Below are positions 63,736 to 64,000 of a stretch of DNA of 64,000 nt, one piece after another. Under the pieces are notes generated by a model. It was given only the letters and a program-made list of their open reading frames with translations, was not told the origin of the DNA and made no database searches. This DNA is from Meghimatium bilineatum (Eukaryota > Mollusca > Gastropoda > Stylommatophora > Philomycidae). The position numbers and the translations under genes were made by a program. How positions within the stretch are numbered: position 1 is the first letter of the stretch; every line of letters begins with the position of its first letter. The stretch is taken from NCBI GenBank assembly GCA_034231615.1, contig CM067312.1, positions 7,934,546 through 7,998,545 of the forward strand, in the 5' to 3' direction.

Positions 63736-64000
63736 TCTCTTGTCAACATAAGTGAAGTTTTATTTGTCTCAAATTTATTTGTGAAGTTTCGTGTCCGTTT
63801 GGTTTGATTCAAACAGAGTGACTTCCATTTGAAAAGTGCTGCTTAATCAAAGATGTCCACTGCCAGAGTGTGGGCTGTCCGTTAGATAAATATACGGACG
63901 CTTAATCCCATTAGATGCCAAAGCTACAGCCACACCAGGTTACAAACAACATTAAGTGTTCAATTAGGCTAGTCAGTAAACATACTAATACTAGCAGAAG
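63736..64000. other. Window end, nothing recognised
   Basis: No repeat or gene feature identified before the window ends. Confidence 0.45.

Overview
The window reads as repeat-dense metazoan intergenic DNA. It has no bacterial features: there are no operons, and no Shine-Dalgarno-spaced genes. It carries many copies of tRNA-derived SINEs, non-LTR retrotransposon relics, a decayed Tc1-like DNA transposon and more than 30 tandem arrays. This repeat style would fit a mollusc or another lophotrochozoan, but that is an inference from repeat content. No host protein-coding gene, rRNA or functional tRNA gene could be supported. The very long open frames are products of tandem repeats.

For cross-reference I use working names. 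SINE-A is a roughly 280-bp family with a GCCCGAAA-containing head and a GAA-rich tail, 14 copies. SINE-B has 2 copies, SINE-C 4, SINE-D 1 and SINE-E 3; all have recognisable or partial pol III B boxes. RTE-like relics are 5'-truncated reverse-transcriptase C-termini, about a dozen copies.

Layout. At 1-9.8 kb there are SINE-C and SINE-E pieces, a 38-bp array, GATA/GATG microsatellites at the 3' ends of two RTE relics, SINE-B grading into a 39-bp array of about 35 copies, a polypurine array and several short minisatellites. At 9.8-14.2 kb a SINE-A with target-site duplication is followed by a complete but dead 4.05-kb endonuclease/RT/RNase H LINE with its own 10-bp duplication. At 14.2-29 kb there are SINEs, a Tc1 deletion derivative, an 18.7-copy 30-bp array, a foldback element, a structured 38/44/45-bp array and SINEs whose internal segments have amplified. 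At 29-35.3 kb there are LINE and RTE relics. At 35.3-48.3 kb there is one giant array of 21/24-bp GTA-rich units. At 48.3-64 kb there are more arrays, RTE relics, SINE-A/B/E copies and two copies of a Penelope-like terminal sequence with a hammerhead-like core.

The unifying theme is retroelements acting as seeds of tandem arrays. In five cases the repeat unit lies inside, or continues from, a SINE (47 bp and 15 bp in SINE-A, 31 bp and 24 bp in SINE-C, 39 bp from the SINE-B tail). In four cases an array begins where an RTE-like relic ends. SINE-A also shares 5'-leader sequence and a GAA tail with the full-length LINE, suggesting a LINE and its non-autonomous partner.
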